Origin: Bacillota bacterium
Lineage (GTDB): Bacteria; Bacillota; UBA4882; UBA10575
Direction of reading: 5' to 3'
Assembly: GCA_029782135.1 (NCBI GenBank)
Contig: JAKOVI010000130.1
Coordinates: 1-64,000 of the forward strand
DNA length: 64,000 bases
Positions within the stretch are counted from its first letter, which is position 1, and each line of letters starts with the position of its first letter. The notes below the pieces were generated by a model. That model worked only from the letters and a program-made list of their open reading frames with translations. It was not told where the DNA came from and searched no databases. The position numbers and the translations under genes were made by a program. Shown piece after piece: positions 43,429 to 52,753 of the stretch.

Positions 43429-45879
43429 TTGACCAAGTATGAGCGATATCAACCACATAAAATTGAACCCTTCTGGCGCCAGAAATGGGAGGAAACAGCT
43501 CTTTACCGTTCGGTGATCGATCACAGCAGGCCAAAGCACTATGCTTTAACGATGCTTCCGTATCCCAGCGGCGATCTGCATATCGGCCATTGGTATGCGA
43601 TGGTACCGTCCGATGCCCGTGCCCGGTTTATGCGGATGCAAGGCTACAATGTCCTATTCCCCATGGGGTTCGACGCTTTCGGACTACCGGCAGAAAACGC
43701 TGCCCTCAAGCGGAAAATCCACCCCCAAACCTGGACGATGTCAAATATTGAAAAGATGCGCGGCCAGTTAAAAACGATGGGCGCGATGTTCGATTGGGAG
43801 CGCGAGATCATCTCGTGTCTGCCTGAATACTATAAGTGGACCCAGTGGTTGTTCTTGCAGTTTTATAAAAAGGGGTTGGCCTATAAGAAATTATCCCCGG
43901 TCGACTTTTGCCCGAACTGTAATACCACCTTGGCCCGGGAGCAAGTCTGGGGCGAAGACCGCCACTGTGAGCGTTGTGAAACACCGGTGATCAAAAAAGA
44001 ACTCGAACAGTGGTTTCTAAAAATTACGGACTACGCGGAAGAATTGCTGGATTTCTCCAAGATCGACTGGCCGGAGAAAGTAATTACGATGCAGCAAAAC
44101 TGGATCGGGAAGAGTGAAGGGGCGGAAGTAACCTTCAAACTTGAACACGGCGAGGAACTGAAGGTCTTCACCACCCGTCCGGATACTTTATGGGGAGTCA
44201 CATTCATGGTGCTCGCCCCTGAACATCCGTTGGTCGAGACGATCACAACCCCCGAACAGCGCGCGGCGGTCCAAGAGTATCAATACCAGGCTTCCCGCCA
44301 AAGCGAGATAGAACGGCTGGCTGTTGATAAGGAAAAAACCGGTGTCTTTACCGGTAGTTACGCTATTAACCCGGCGAACGGCGAGCGGATTCCGGTCTGG
44401 ATTGCCGATTACGTCATGATGGGCTATGGGACCGGCGCGATCATGGCGGTTCCTGCTCATGATGAGCGCGATTTTGCCTTTGCCCGGAAATTTGATCTTC
44501 CGGTCAAAGTCGTCATCACTCCGGCCGGACAGGATATTGGGGAGTTGATCCCTCCCTATACGGAAATTGATGATGGCGTTATGGTTAATTCCGGACCGTT
44601 CACCAATACACCAGCCAGGGAGGGCCAGCAAAAGGTGATCGCCTGGCTAGAAGAACGTGGCTTAGGGAAAAAAGCAGTGAACTACAGGCTGCGGGATTGG
44701 TTGATTAGCCGTCAACGTTACTGGGGAGCGCCGATTCCCATCATTTATTGTGAAAAATGCGGTGTCGTCCCCGTTCCCGAAAAGGATCTCCCGGTGCTTT
44801 TACCGGAGGATGCCGAGTTCTTGCCGACCGGGGAATCGCCTTTGAAGCATAATGAAAAGTTCCTCAATACGACCTGTCCTAAGTGCGGCGGCGCCGCGCA
44901 GCGGGAGACCGATACCATGGATACCTTTATCTGTTCTTCCTGGTATCAGTATGCCTACCTGAGCCCTTATTACGAAGGTCCGACTCCCTTTGATCCGGAA
45001 GAAGGTGCGTACTGGCTGCCGGTTGACCAGTATACCGGCGGAATTGAACATGCCTGTATGCATCTGATTTATACCCGCTTTTTCACCAAAGTAATGAGAG
45101 ATTTGGGCCTGGTCAATTTTGATGAACCAATGCTCTCCTTACGTAACCAAGGGATCATCCTTGGCGAAGACAGTGAAAAGATGAGTAAGTCACGGGGGAA
45201 CGTGATCGCTCCTGATGATTTGGTTGGGGCTTACGGGACCGATACCGTCCGGCTTTACTTGATGTTCGGCTGGCGTTGGGAGCTCGGCGGCCCCTGGGAC
45301 AGTCACGGGATTGAAGGGTGTTACCGTTTCCTTAACCGTGTCTGGGAATTGCTGTTGACTCCGGTGGAGGCCGCACCGCAACCGACGGCGGAAAAGATCA
45401 AGGCCTTGAAGCGGAAAGTCCATCAGACGATTAAAAAAGCGACCAACGATTTACTGGAATTCTCATTTAACACCTACATTGCTTCGCTGATGGAACTCTC
45501 AAATGTGATGGCAAAGTTAAAACCGGATCTCTGGGGGAGTAAAGAATGGAGCGAAAGCAGCAAACTCTTTTCCTTGCTCCTCGCGCCGGCCTGCCCGCAT
45601 CTCGCAGAGGAGCTCTGGTCAAGATTGGGCGGGGAGTATTCCGTCCATAATCAACGGTGGCCGCAGTGGGATGAGAACCTGGTCATTGAGGAGAATGTCG
45701 AGATCGTGGTGCAGATCAACGGGAAAATAAAAGAACGTCTCGTCATTCCTGTTGACGCGGAAGAAGCATTCGTCCAGGAACAAGCATTGGCGCTCCACGG
45801 GATTCAAGCGGCACTCCAGGGGAAAACCCCGCGCAAAGTCATCTACGTCAAGGGCCGGTTAGTGAATATTGTTCTTTAA
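43429..45879 (+). CDS. leuS: Leucyl-tRNA synthetase
   Basis: Class I synthetase with editing domain, 816 aa from TTG 43429, which lies six to seven bases behind AAGGAGGG. The frame is open upstream through the T-box, which is not coding. Motifs: PYPSGDLHIGHWYAMVPSD (HIGH), zinc-type FCPNCNTTLA, the CP1 editing domain with TTRPDTLWGVTFMV, the SSWYQYAYLSPYY region and EKMSKSRGNVIAPD (KMSKS), then the anticodon-binding domain. A terminator lies about 55 bases after the stop. Confidence 0.97.
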   Translation: MTKYERYQPHKIEPFWRQKWEETALYRSVIDHSRPKHYALTMLPYPSGDLHIGHWYAMVPSDARARFMRMQGYNVLFPMGFDAFGLPAENAALKRKIHPQTWTMSNIEKMRGQLKTMGAMFDWEREIISCLPEYYKWTQWLFLQFYKKGLAYKKLSPVDFCPNCNTTLAREQVWGEDRHCERCETPVIKKELEQWFLKITDYAEELLDFSKIDWPEKVITMQQNWIGKSEGAEVTFKLEHGEELKVFTTRPDTLWGVTFMVLAPEHPLVETITTPEQRAAVQEYQYQASRQSEIERLAVDKEKTGVFTGSYAINPANGERIPVWIADYVMMGYGTGAIMAVPAHDERDFAFARKFDLPVKVVITPAGQDIGELIPPYTEIDDGVMVNSGPFTNTPAREGQQKVIAWLEERGLGKKAVNYRLRDWLISRQRYWGAPIPIIYCEKCGVVPVPEKDLPVLLPEDAEFLPTGESPLKHNEKFLNTTCPKCGGAAQRETDTMDTFICSSWYQYAYLSPYYEGPTPFDPEEGAYWLPVDQYTGGIEHACMHLIYTRFFTKVMRDLGLVNFDEPMLSLRNQGIILGEDSEKMSKSRGNVIAPDDLVGAYGTDTVRLYLMFGWRWELGGPWDSHGIEGCYRFLNRVWELLLTPVEAAPQPTAEKIKALKRKVHQTIKKATNDLLEFSFNTYIASLMELSNVMAKLKPDLWGSKEWSESSKLFSLLLAPACPHLAEELWSRLGGEYSVHNQRWPQWDENLVIEENVEIVVQINGKIKERLVIPVDAEEAFVQEQALALHGIQAALQGKTPRKVIYVKGRLVNIVL

Positions 45880-45933
45880 CTTACTTTAAAGAAGATTGAA
45901 GAAGTAGAAACCGGGAAAAAGTATCAAGGAGGG

Positions 45934-45966
45934 AAATAGCCGCGTCGAACGCGGCTATTTTCTTTC
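45934..45966 (+). terminator. Intrinsic terminator after leuS
   Basis: AAATAGCCGCG pairs with CGCGGCTATTT around TCGAA and is followed by TCTTTCC. Strong stem, fair U tract. Confidence 0.9.
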
Positions 45967-46062
45967 CAAAGTCCCTTGTTTTTTCATCGTATAATCGCCA
46001 TTTTTAACGGGGAATTTATCATTAAAAGCAATTTAGCTGCGGTTTTAATGGAGGAAGATACG

Positions 46063-47400
46063 ATGCCACCCCGTTATAAAAAGACTTTTACCTGGTTTTT
46101 CCTTCTTGTGCTCGGGCTGTTTATCCTGTTGATTCTTCCCCAAATGATTAAGGTCCAGCTTTTCCCCGCCAGCGTAAGACTGGTCCCCGGACAAAAGCTC
46201 CATTTTTCACTCAAAAAACCCTTCAGTATTTATCTTACAGCCGACCGGCCCGACGGGATTATCGGGACCAACGGCCGGACGAAAATCGAAAAAGGGCAGA
46301 GCGGCCATTGCTCGGAAGTAATGGTCTCGCCGGAAAGGGAGGGCAACGGCTATATTGAGATCCGGTTATTAGGATTGCCGGTCCGGAGGGTGAACTTTGA
46401 GATCGTCAAGATGCCGGAGATTATTCCCGGCGGTCACGCAATTGGGGTTTTGGTTGCCCCAAAAGGAGTAATTGTCTCCGGACATCTTCCGGTCCGTGAT
46501 GACGAAGGCCGGGAGTTTTACCCGGCGAAAGAGGCCGGGATCCGCATCGGCGATTTGATTATCGCGATTAACGGGCAGACAGTCCGCCGTTTGAGCGATC
46601 TTGATTTCTTGATCAAAAACGCAGCGGAGAAGAATCCGACCTTGGTTTTGACCGTAGTGCGCGGAGAAAAAACCCTGGATTTGGAGATCAAACCGGTGAA
46701 AAAAGTGGACGGTGAGCACGGGACGATCAATTATGTCTTGGGATTGTATGTCGAGGATCCGGCTGCCGGTGTTGGCACCCTTACTTACTATAACCCGGAA
46801 ACCCGCCAGTACGGAGCTTTAGGCCATAAAATTATGGGCTTTGGTCAACGGGAAGTTTCGCTGGTCAACGGGAAAATTGTCGCGGCCCGCATTACCGGGA
46901 TCACCCACGGCAACCGGGGTGAACCGGGCGAGAAAATCGGAATCTTCTCCGGTCATTCGGACATTATTGGGGATATTTTCGCGAATACGGAAATTGGCAT
47001 TTTTGGGACTTTGTTCACCAATCTCACCAATCTCTATTACCCGCAACCGATTCCTGTCTCCACGATCAGCGAAGTCAAAACCGGCCCGGCGGAGATGTTG
47101 ACCGTCCTTTCCGGGGATGAGATTCGCCGTTTTTCGATCGAGATCCAGAAAGTTTACCACCAGAGTAATATGCGGGATAAAGGAATGGTGATTAAAGTGA
47201 CCGATCCGGAACTGTTGATGCAGACCGGCGGGATTATCCAAGGGATGAGCGGAAGCCCGATCATTCAAAACGGAAAACTGGTCGGCGCGGTGACCCATGT
47301 CTTTGTCAATGATCCAACCCGGGGATATGGCGTGTTTGCTGAATGGATGCTGCAGATGGAGAAGAATCTGCGGCAGCAAAAATTGCGAAATGCTTCTTGA
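46063..47400 (+). CDS. spoIVB: SpoIVB serine peptidase (S55, PDZ)
   Basis: Forespore-secreted signalling protease that in Bacillus cleaves SpoIVFA and so releases pro-sigma-K processing. ATG 46063 behind TGGAGGAAG gives 445 aa. It has an N-terminal membrane anchor (TFTWFFLLVLGLFILLILPQ), a PDZ domain (EAGIRIGDLIIAINGQTVRR, about residues 155-225) and the S55 peptidase domain with the catalytic His in GALGHKIMG and Ser in GMSGSPIIQNGKLVGAVTH. It is placed immediately before spo0A, as in Bacillus. Confidence 0.96.
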   Translation: MPPRYKKTFTWFFLLVLGLFILLILPQMIKVQLFPASVRLVPGQKLHFSLKKPFSIYLTADRPDGIIGTNGRTKIEKGQSGHCSEVMVSPEREGNGYIEIRLLGLPVRRVNFEIVKMPEIIPGGHAIGVLVAPKGVIVSGHLPVRDDEGREFYPAKEAGIRIGDLIIAINGQTVRRLSDLDFLIKNAAEKNPTLVLTVVRGEKTLDLEIKPVKKVDGEHGTINYVLGLYVEDPAAGVGTLTYYNPETRQYGALGHKIMGFGQREVSLVNGKIVAARITGITHGNRGEPGEKIGIFSGHSDIIGDIFANTEIGIFGTLFTNLTNLYYPQPIPVSTISEVKTGPAEMLTVLSGDEIRRFSIEIQKVYHQSNMRDKGMVIKVTDPELLMQTGGIIQGMSGSPIIQNGKLVGAVTHVFVNDPTRGYGVFAEWMLQMEKNLRQQKLRNAS

Positions 47401-47481
47401 AGATTTCCCCAAAAAGAGGAGGGTTTTTTCCTTTTTTAACGAATTTTAAACAATAATGACGGACGAACGGAGGCGGACTGG

Positions 47482-48267
47482 GTGACGACATCAGGGAAGA
47501 TTAGAATCGGGATTGGCGAAGATAACCTGGAATTTTGTCAAATTCTCAAAAATTTTCTGGACTCAAATCATGATTTTCAAGTGGTGGCGGTCGCCAACGA
47601 CGGACTTCAGACCTTGGAAATGGTGAGAACGACCAGTATCGATATCCTGCTCTTAGATATGATCATGCCAAAATTAGATGGAATTGCTGTGCTAGAACAG
47701 ATCAAAAAGATGAATAATAAACCTAGGGTCATCATTATCTCCGCCTTTGGACACGAAGAATTGACGAGGATGACCGTTGACTTAGGCGCCGATTACTTCA
47801 TCATTAAACCATTTGATTTCCAGATTTTAGCCAAACGGATCCGCGAAATCTGCGGGACAAGAAGACCACCGACAGTTAATGTTTTCACCGCCGATTCTTC
47901 ACGGCAAGAGGTTGAGATCGAAAAGGAGATTACCGATATTCTACAAAGGCTGAAAATTCCCCCGCATTTTAAAGGCTACAACTATTTGCGCCGGGCGATT
48001 TTAATGTGCATCAAGGAACCGTCTTTGGTTAATGAGGTAACGAAGAAGCTTTATCCCCGGATCGCCGCCGAGTTTAACTCGACGCCGAACCGTGTGGAAC
48101 GTTCAATGCGCTTTGCGATCGAAACCGCCTGGAACCGGGGGGAGATTGAGTACCTTCATGAGCTGATGGGTTATTTGGTCGATGAGAAAAAAGGGAAACC
48201 GACCAATGTCAGTTTTATCGCAAAAATTTCCGACAAAATCCGCTTGAACTATAAATTGCGAAGTTGA
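47482..48267 (+). CDS. spo0A: Sporulation master regulator Spo0A
   Basis: Response regulator that starts sporulation. The receiver domain (residues 1-125) has GEDN for the acidic pair, phospho-acceptor Asp in ILLLDMIMPKLDG and Lys in FIIKPFDF. The C-terminal sigma-A-interacting DNA-binding domain ends with NRVERSMRFAIETAWNRG and KPTNVSFIAKISDKIRLNYK, diagnostic of Spo0A. The start is GTG 47482. I found no convincing 0A box (TGNCGAA) in the short upstream gap. Confidence 0.97.
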   Translation: MTTSGKIRIGIGEDNLEFCQILKNFLDSNHDFQVVAVANDGLQTLEMVRTTSIDILLLDMIMPKLDGIAVLEQIKKMNNKPRVIIISAFGHEELTRMTVDLGADYFIIKPFDFQILAKRIREICGTRRPPTVNVFTADSSRQEVEIEKEITDILQRLKIPPHFKGYNYLRRAILMCIKEPSLVNEVTKKLYPRIAAEFNSTPNRVERSMRFAIETAWNRGEIEYLHELMGYLVDEKKGKPTNVSFIAKISDKIRLNYKLRS

Positions 48268-48311
48268 AGAAGATGAAGGAAGCAAGCGCCAGGATGTAAA
48301 GAGGAGATAAG

Positions 48312-49433
48312 GTGACGATTCGCGGGACAGCAAGAAAGGACGTAAAAACCAAAGATCTAGTCAAGCGCCTGCAGCCCGGGGAGATTGCGGTGATTGACCA
48401 TCCTGATCTCGATCAAGTGGCTGCTGAGTCGCTCATCCAGGCGAAAGTCCGGCTGGTGATCAATGCCAGTCCCTCCATCTCCGGGCGCTATCCCAATTTA
48501 GGCCCGGAACTCCTGACCAAAGCCGGGATCCCGATTTTGGATCAGGTCGGTCGAGAGTGTTTTGAGGCCATACCGGAGGGCGCCGTTCTTGTCGTCAAGG
48601 AGAATCAGATCCTGCTCGATGAGTCTGTCCTGGGAAGCGGTACCCTCCTAACACCGCAAGCCATTCAAGCCCGTTTTAACCAGGCAAAGGAGAACTTACA
48701 TCTTGAGCTTGATAAATTTATCCAAAACACCCTTGAATATGTAAGGCTTGAGAAAGATTTAATCATCGGCGAATTGCCGATCCCGAAAATTAAAACCAAC
48801 CTCAAGAAACGCCATGTCCTGGTCGTCGTCCGTGGCCAAAATTACCGCGAAGACTTAAAAACGATCTATTCCTATATCCGCGAGGTCAAGCCGGTACTGA
48901 TCGGCGTGGACGGTGGTGCCGATGCGCTCCTGGAGTTTGGACTGAAGCCCGATCTGATCATCGGGGATATGGATAGCGTCTCCGACCGGGCCCTTTTATC
49001 CGGTGCGGAGTTGGTCGTCCATGCTTACCAGGATGGTCGTGCTCCTGGGCTCGAGCGGCTTGAAAAGCTTAATTTACCGGCGATTCTCTTTCCGGCCCCC
49101 GGCACCAGTGAGGATATTGCTCTGATCCTGGCTTATGAACACGGGGCCGATTTAATTGTTGCGGTGGGTACCCATTCCAATATGATTGATTTTCTGGAAA
49201 AAGGACGGAAAGGAATGGGGAGCACCTTTTTGGTTAGGCTAAAAGTAGGTTCGATTCTGGTCGATGCCAGAGGAGTTAGTCGCTTATACCGTAGTAAAGG
49301 ACAGACCGGGCAGATCATTTTGATCTGCTTAGCTGCTTTTATCCCCCTGATTTTGGTTCTCTCGCTTAACCGGGTGACCTGGGATTGGCTCCGTCTTTTC
49401 TGGTTACGCTTGCGTCTCTTGATCAAGCTGTAG
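48312..49433 (+). CDS. steA: SteA-like cytokinetic ring protein
   Basis: A 373-residue protein of the SteA family, described in Corynebacterium as a cell-division factor acting with SteB. It has an N-terminal part with AVIDHPDLDQVAAESLI and INASPSISGRYPN, a thiamine pyrophosphokinase-like middle domain (GVDGGADALLEFGLKPDLIIGDMDS), and a C-terminal membrane segment (IILICLAAFIPLILVLSL). The start is GTG 48312 behind AAGAGGAG. It is followed after 12 bases by steB. Confidence 0.88.
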   Translation: MTIRGTARKDVKTKDLVKRLQPGEIAVIDHPDLDQVAAESLIQAKVRLVINASPSISGRYPNLGPELLTKAGIPILDQVGRECFEAIPEGAVLVVKENQILLDESVLGSGTLLTPQAIQARFNQAKENLHLELDKFIQNTLEYVRLEKDLIIGELPIPKIKTNLKKRHVLVVVRGQNYREDLKTIYSYIREVKPVLIGVDGGADALLEFGLKPDLIIGDMDSVSDRALLSGAELVVHAYQDGRAPGLERLEKLNLPAILFPAPGTSEDIALILAYEHGADLIVAVGTHSNMIDFLEKGRKGMGSTFLVRLKVGSILVDARGVSRLYRSKGQTGQIILICLAAFIPLILVLSLNRVTWDWLRLFWLRLRLLIKL

Positions 49434-49445
49434 GAGCGACGAAAA

Positions 49446-50345
49446 ATGATGGTCGACTATCGTTATTATATATCTTCCCTGGCGGCGGTTTTTTTGGCCC
49501 TGGGGATCGGGATCGTCATCGGCGGCGCCTTAATAGGGGATGAGGAGATCGTCAAGGGGCAGGAGATGTTGATCTTAAGTTTAGAACAGGAGTTTGAGCA
49601 GTTACGCGCCGAGAAAAAGTACTTGCAGGACAGTTTAAAAGCAAGTGCGGTCGAACTGGAAGTCCTGCGCCAGTTTAACCGGGAACTCCTGCCGTTAGTC
49701 GTCCATGATCTCCTGCGCGAACGGAAAGTCGGGATCATTAAGACGAACCATACGATTGAACCTGACCTGACCGGGGAAATTATCAAAGTCTTGACTCAGG
49801 CCGGCGCCCAGGTCCCGGTGACGATTAATTTCGGGGAATGGCCGGAGCTTGCTTTGCAAGGCCCGGCACTCGCCGCCCAGTTGGGCGTGGAAGCGGGCAA
49901 TACCTGGCTCGCGCAATTCTTTACCGCGCTCTGCGGCGAGTTGGCCCGTGGAGAAGCGGCGCTTCTTTCTGCCTTACAGACCAACAATTTGGCCCAGATC
50001 GATGGGCAGGCGGAAGCAGCTATCGACACGGTCATCTTGCTCGGTGGCAGCTATGAAGAGCGCCAAACCAAAGTGGGCGAGCTTGACACCCACCTCATTA
50101 AAGCGGCCAAAGAGCACGGATTAACCGTTGTCGGGGTGGAACCGCTCTCCGCTCCTTACTCATACGTCAAACAATACAAAAACCTTGACGTGGTTACAAT
50201 TGACAATATTGATACCCTTCCCGGACAGGTCGCCCTGATCTTAGCCTTGGCTTCCGGCGAAAAAGGCGATTACGGGGTGAAAGAATCGGCCCGCGCTTTA
50301 CTTCCCAAATTCCCGCTCAAACCGGTATTACGAAGTGGACAGTAG
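49446..50345 (+). CDS. steB: SteB/MctB-family (copper transporter-like) membrane-anchored protein
   Basis: A 299-residue protein of the family often named copper transporter (MctB), which includes SteB. The N-terminus has one membrane segment (YYISSLAAVFLALGIGIVIGG), then a coiled coil (about residues 35-75, LEQEFEQLRAEKKYLQ), then an extracytoplasmic alpha/beta domain. It pairs with SteA in the preceding gene. The metal-transport name is historical; a septation role with SteA is more likely here. Confidence 0.88.
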   Translation: MMVDYRYYISSLAAVFLALGIGIVIGGALIGDEEIVKGQEMLILSLEQEFEQLRAEKKYLQDSLKASAVELEVLRQFNRELLPLVVHDLLRERKVGIIKTNHTIEPDLTGEIIKVLTQAGAQVPVTINFGEWPELALQGPALAAQLGVEAGNTWLAQFFTALCGELARGEAALLSALQTNNLAQIDGQAEAAIDTVILLGGSYEERQTKVGELDTHLIKAAKEHGLTVVGVEPLSAPYSYVKQYKNLDVVTIDNIDTLPGQVALILALASGEKGDYGVKESARALLPKFPLKPVLRSGQ

Positions 50346-50363
50346 ATTGAGGAGGCGTCAACT

Positions 50364-51038
50364 TTGGCAGAAGGAGCGGCGACAGTCCTGATTCCGGCTT
50401 ACAATGAAGAAAAAAAAATTGCCGAAACGGTACGCGCCGTGCAAAAGATTCCCGGCGTCGTCCGGATTGTGGTGATCGATGATGGGTCCCACGACCAGAC
50501 GGCACAGCGGGCAGAAAAAGCAGGGGCGCTTGTCCTTAAAACACCCAAAAACTTGGGGAAGGGCGGCGCTTTAAATCTCGGGCTGACGAAGATAACCGGG
50601 GATTATTTGCTGTTGCTCGATGCCGATCTGGGGCAGACCGCGCGGGAAGGGAGAAAACTCCTGGAAGCGGTGGTGAAAGGCCAAGCCGATTTGGTGATCG
50701 GCCGCTTTCCGGAGCGGAAACGGAAAAGCGGGTTTGGCCTGGTTTTGTGGTTTGCCCGCCGTTTGATCAGGAGTTATACGGGTTTGCACTTGGAGGCGCC
50801 CCTCTCCGGACAACGGGCTTTAAACAAAAAAGCGCTAACTGCTTTAGAAGGTAAATTTGCCGAAGGGTTCGGGGTCGAAGTGGCGATGATCATCGATCTG
50901 GCAAAGCAGGGCTTGATCATTAAAGAAATTCCGGTCGAGATGAAGCACCGGCAGACGAAAAGAGATCTAGCCGGGTTTCTTCACCGCGGGAAACAGTTGA
51001 TCGACATTCTTGGGGTTGTTTTAAAGCGCTTGCGGTAG
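50364..51038 (+). CDS. Family 2 glycosyltransferase
   Basis: GT2 enzyme, 224 aa, from TTG 50364 about nine bases behind GAGGAGG. It begins TVLIPAYNEEKKIAETVRAV, with VIDDGSHDQT, LGKGGALNLGL and LLLDADLG (the DxD metal site), followed by GFGVEVAMIIDLAKQG typical of dolichyl-phosphate-sugar or UgtP-independent lipid-linked transferases. No membrane segments are evident, so it is probably peripheral. The next gene is a prenyl-phosphate sugar transferase. Confidence 0.9.
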   Translation: MAEGAATVLIPAYNEEKKIAETVRAVQKIPGVVRIVVIDDGSHDQTAQRAEKAGALVLKTPKNLGKGGALNLGLTKITGDYLLLLDADLGQTAREGRKLLEAVVKGQADLVIGRFPERKRKSGFGLVLWFARRLIRSYTGLHLEAPLSGQRALNKKALTALEGKFAEGFGVEVAMIIDLAKQGLIIKEIPVEMKHRQTKRDLAGFLHRGKQLIDILGVVLKRLR

Positions 51039-51047
51039 GTGAAAACT

Positions 51048-51902
51048 TTGGCTATTGGATTTGTCTTCCTCGGTTACCTACTGACAAGGGTAGTCGTCAA
51101 GTTCATCGCTGCCTTGCTGGTCAAAGCGGGGATGGTCAAAGAGAATTACCGGGCGGAAACTGTCCCGGCTGCCTTGGGGTTAATCTTTCCGTTGGTCTTT
51201 CCGCTGCTGGCAATGGTTCCCCAGTTTCTAAGGCTCATCGGCCTTGAAGCCGGTTTTCCTGCCGGGGAATTCTTTGCTTTTCTTTTTTATACAACAGGGT
51301 TCGGACTCTTGGGCTTGGCCGACGATCTGCTGAAGAATGACGAGGCAAAGGGCTTACGTGGGCATCTAACGTTGCTCCTCAAAAAGGGGGAATTAACCTC
51401 GGGCGGGCTAAAAGCCCTCTTCGGTCTCCTCTTCAGCGTTATTTTTGTCCTGGGAATCGGTATTCCAACGGGAAAAGACCGGTGGCTGCTAATTCCCCGG
51501 GTTTTTCTAGCCGCCTTAGCGCCCAATATTTTAAATCTCTTCGATTTACGGCCCGGCCGTGCGGTGAAAGCATTTCTTGGTGGACTAATCCTGATTTTAC
51601 CGGCGTTTCTTTTTATGAACGGCAAATCGCCGATCCTTGGCTTGATCTTCCTCCTCCTGGGCGCGCTGGCGGCTTATTTTCCCTTTGATTTACAGGCCCG
51701 TGGAATGCTGGGGGATACCGGCGCCAATTACCTGGGAGCGGTCTTCGCCGGTCTCGTGATCTTGGAACGAAACAGCATAATGCTCTTGCTTCTTCTCTTA
51801 CTTTTTATTACACTACAATTAATTGCGGAAAAAATTTCTTTTACGCAAGTGATCGAAAAAAATGCGCTTTTAAAATTCATTGATGATTTGGGGCGAGAAT
51901 AA
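51048..51902 (+). CDS. MraY/WecA-like polyprenyl-phosphate glycosyl-1-phosphate transferase
   Basis: Polytopic membrane protein of about 284 aa in the GT4 (MraY/WecA/TagO) superfamily. It shows GLLGLADDLLKN (the DD motif), NILNLFDLRPGRAVK in place of the usual N-x-x-N-x-x-DG motif, and MLGDTGANYLGA, with about nine hydrophobic segments. The usual HxxH cytoplasmic loop of true MraY is not evident, so the sugar may differ. TTG 51048 is six bases behind AGGTG; GTG 51039 is the alternative. It is coupled to nfo downstream (TAATG). Confidence 0.85.
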   Translation: MAIGFVFLGYLLTRVVVKFIAALLVKAGMVKENYRAETVPAALGLIFPLVFPLLAMVPQFLRLIGLEAGFPAGEFFAFLFYTTGFGLLGLADDLLKNDEAKGLRGHLTLLLKKGELTSGGLKALFGLLFSVIFVLGIGIPTGKDRWLLIPRVFLAALAPNILNLFDLRPGRAVKAFLGGLILILPAFLFMNGKSPILGLIFLLLGALAAYFPFDLQARGMLGDTGANYLGAVFAGLVILERNSIMLLLLLLLFITLQLIAEKISFTQVIEKNALLKFIDDLGRE

Positions 51903-52753
51903 TGCGGATCGGTTTGCATCTGTCGATCGGGAAAGGGTTGCCAACGGTTGTGACGGAAGCGCAGGAATTGGGCTGCGAAGCTGTGCAAATATTTGCCGGT
52001 AATCCCCGGGGTTGGGCGAAAAAACCTTTCGACCCGAAGGAAGTGGCAGCCTTTAAAGAAAAAGTGAAGATCGCCGGTTTGGGCCCAATCGTCGTGCATC
52101 TTTCCTACCTGCCTAATCCGGCGGCGCCGACAGGCGAATTATACGAAAAGTCAATCAGTTCGCTCATGGAAGAGTATCGCCGGGCCGTCGAACTCGGCGC
52201 TGATTTCCTCGTCGTCCATCCGGGAAAAGCCGGCGAACAAAGTCGGGATGCTGCCATTACCCAAGCGGCAAAGGGAATCCGGACGGTCCTGGAGGAGGTG
52301 CCGGGTGAGACACTCTTGCTCCTGGAAAACCAGGCCGGTGCGGGGAGCGAAATCGCCGGCCGGATCAAGGAACTGGGCCTGATCCTCAAAGCAATTGCGC
52401 AGCCAAAACGGACGGGGATTTGTTTTGATACCTGCCATGGTCATGCGGCCGGTTATGATCTCCGTAGCCCGCAAGGAATCCAAAAACTCCTCGCGGAAAT
52501 CGACCAGGAGATTGGCCTTGAGTGCCTGCGCCTTTTACATCTCAATGATACGTACGGGGAATGTGGTAGTCACTTGGACCGGCATGCCCATATCGGGCAA
52601 GGGAAGATCGGGGAGGATGGATTCCGCACCTTCCTGGCCGAGCCCCGTCTTAACCGGCTGGCCGGCATCCTGGAAACACCACGGACCAGCGCGGATGATG
52701 ACCGGATCAATCTAGCCGCCATCCGCCGCTTACTGCCGGGAGGAGAGGAATGA
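51902..52753 (+). CDS. nfo: Endonuclease IV (AP endonuclease)
   Basis: Zinc-dependent AP endonuclease of base excision repair, 283 aa. It has GLHLSIGKGL at the start, VHLSYLPNPAAP, FLVVHPGKAGE, LLLENQAGAG, GICFDTCHGHAAGYD, HLNDTYGECGSHLDRHAHIGQG, and ILETP near the end; these hold the His, Glu and Asp zinc ligands. The start overlaps the upstream stop and its own stop overlaps the dinG-like start. Confidence 0.96.
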   Translation: MRIGLHLSIGKGLPTVVTEAQELGCEAVQIFAGNPRGWAKKPFDPKEVAAFKEKVKIAGLGPIVVHLSYLPNPAAPTGELYEKSISSLMEEYRRAVELGADFLVVHPGKAGEQSRDAAITQAAKGIRTVLEEVPGETLLLLENQAGAGSEIAGRIKELGLILKAIAQPKRTGICFDTCHGHAAGYDLRSPQGIQKLLAEIDQEIGLECLRLLHLNDTYGECGSHLDRHAHIGQGKIGEDGFRTFLAEPRLNRLAGILETPRTSADDDRINLAAIRRLLPGGEE

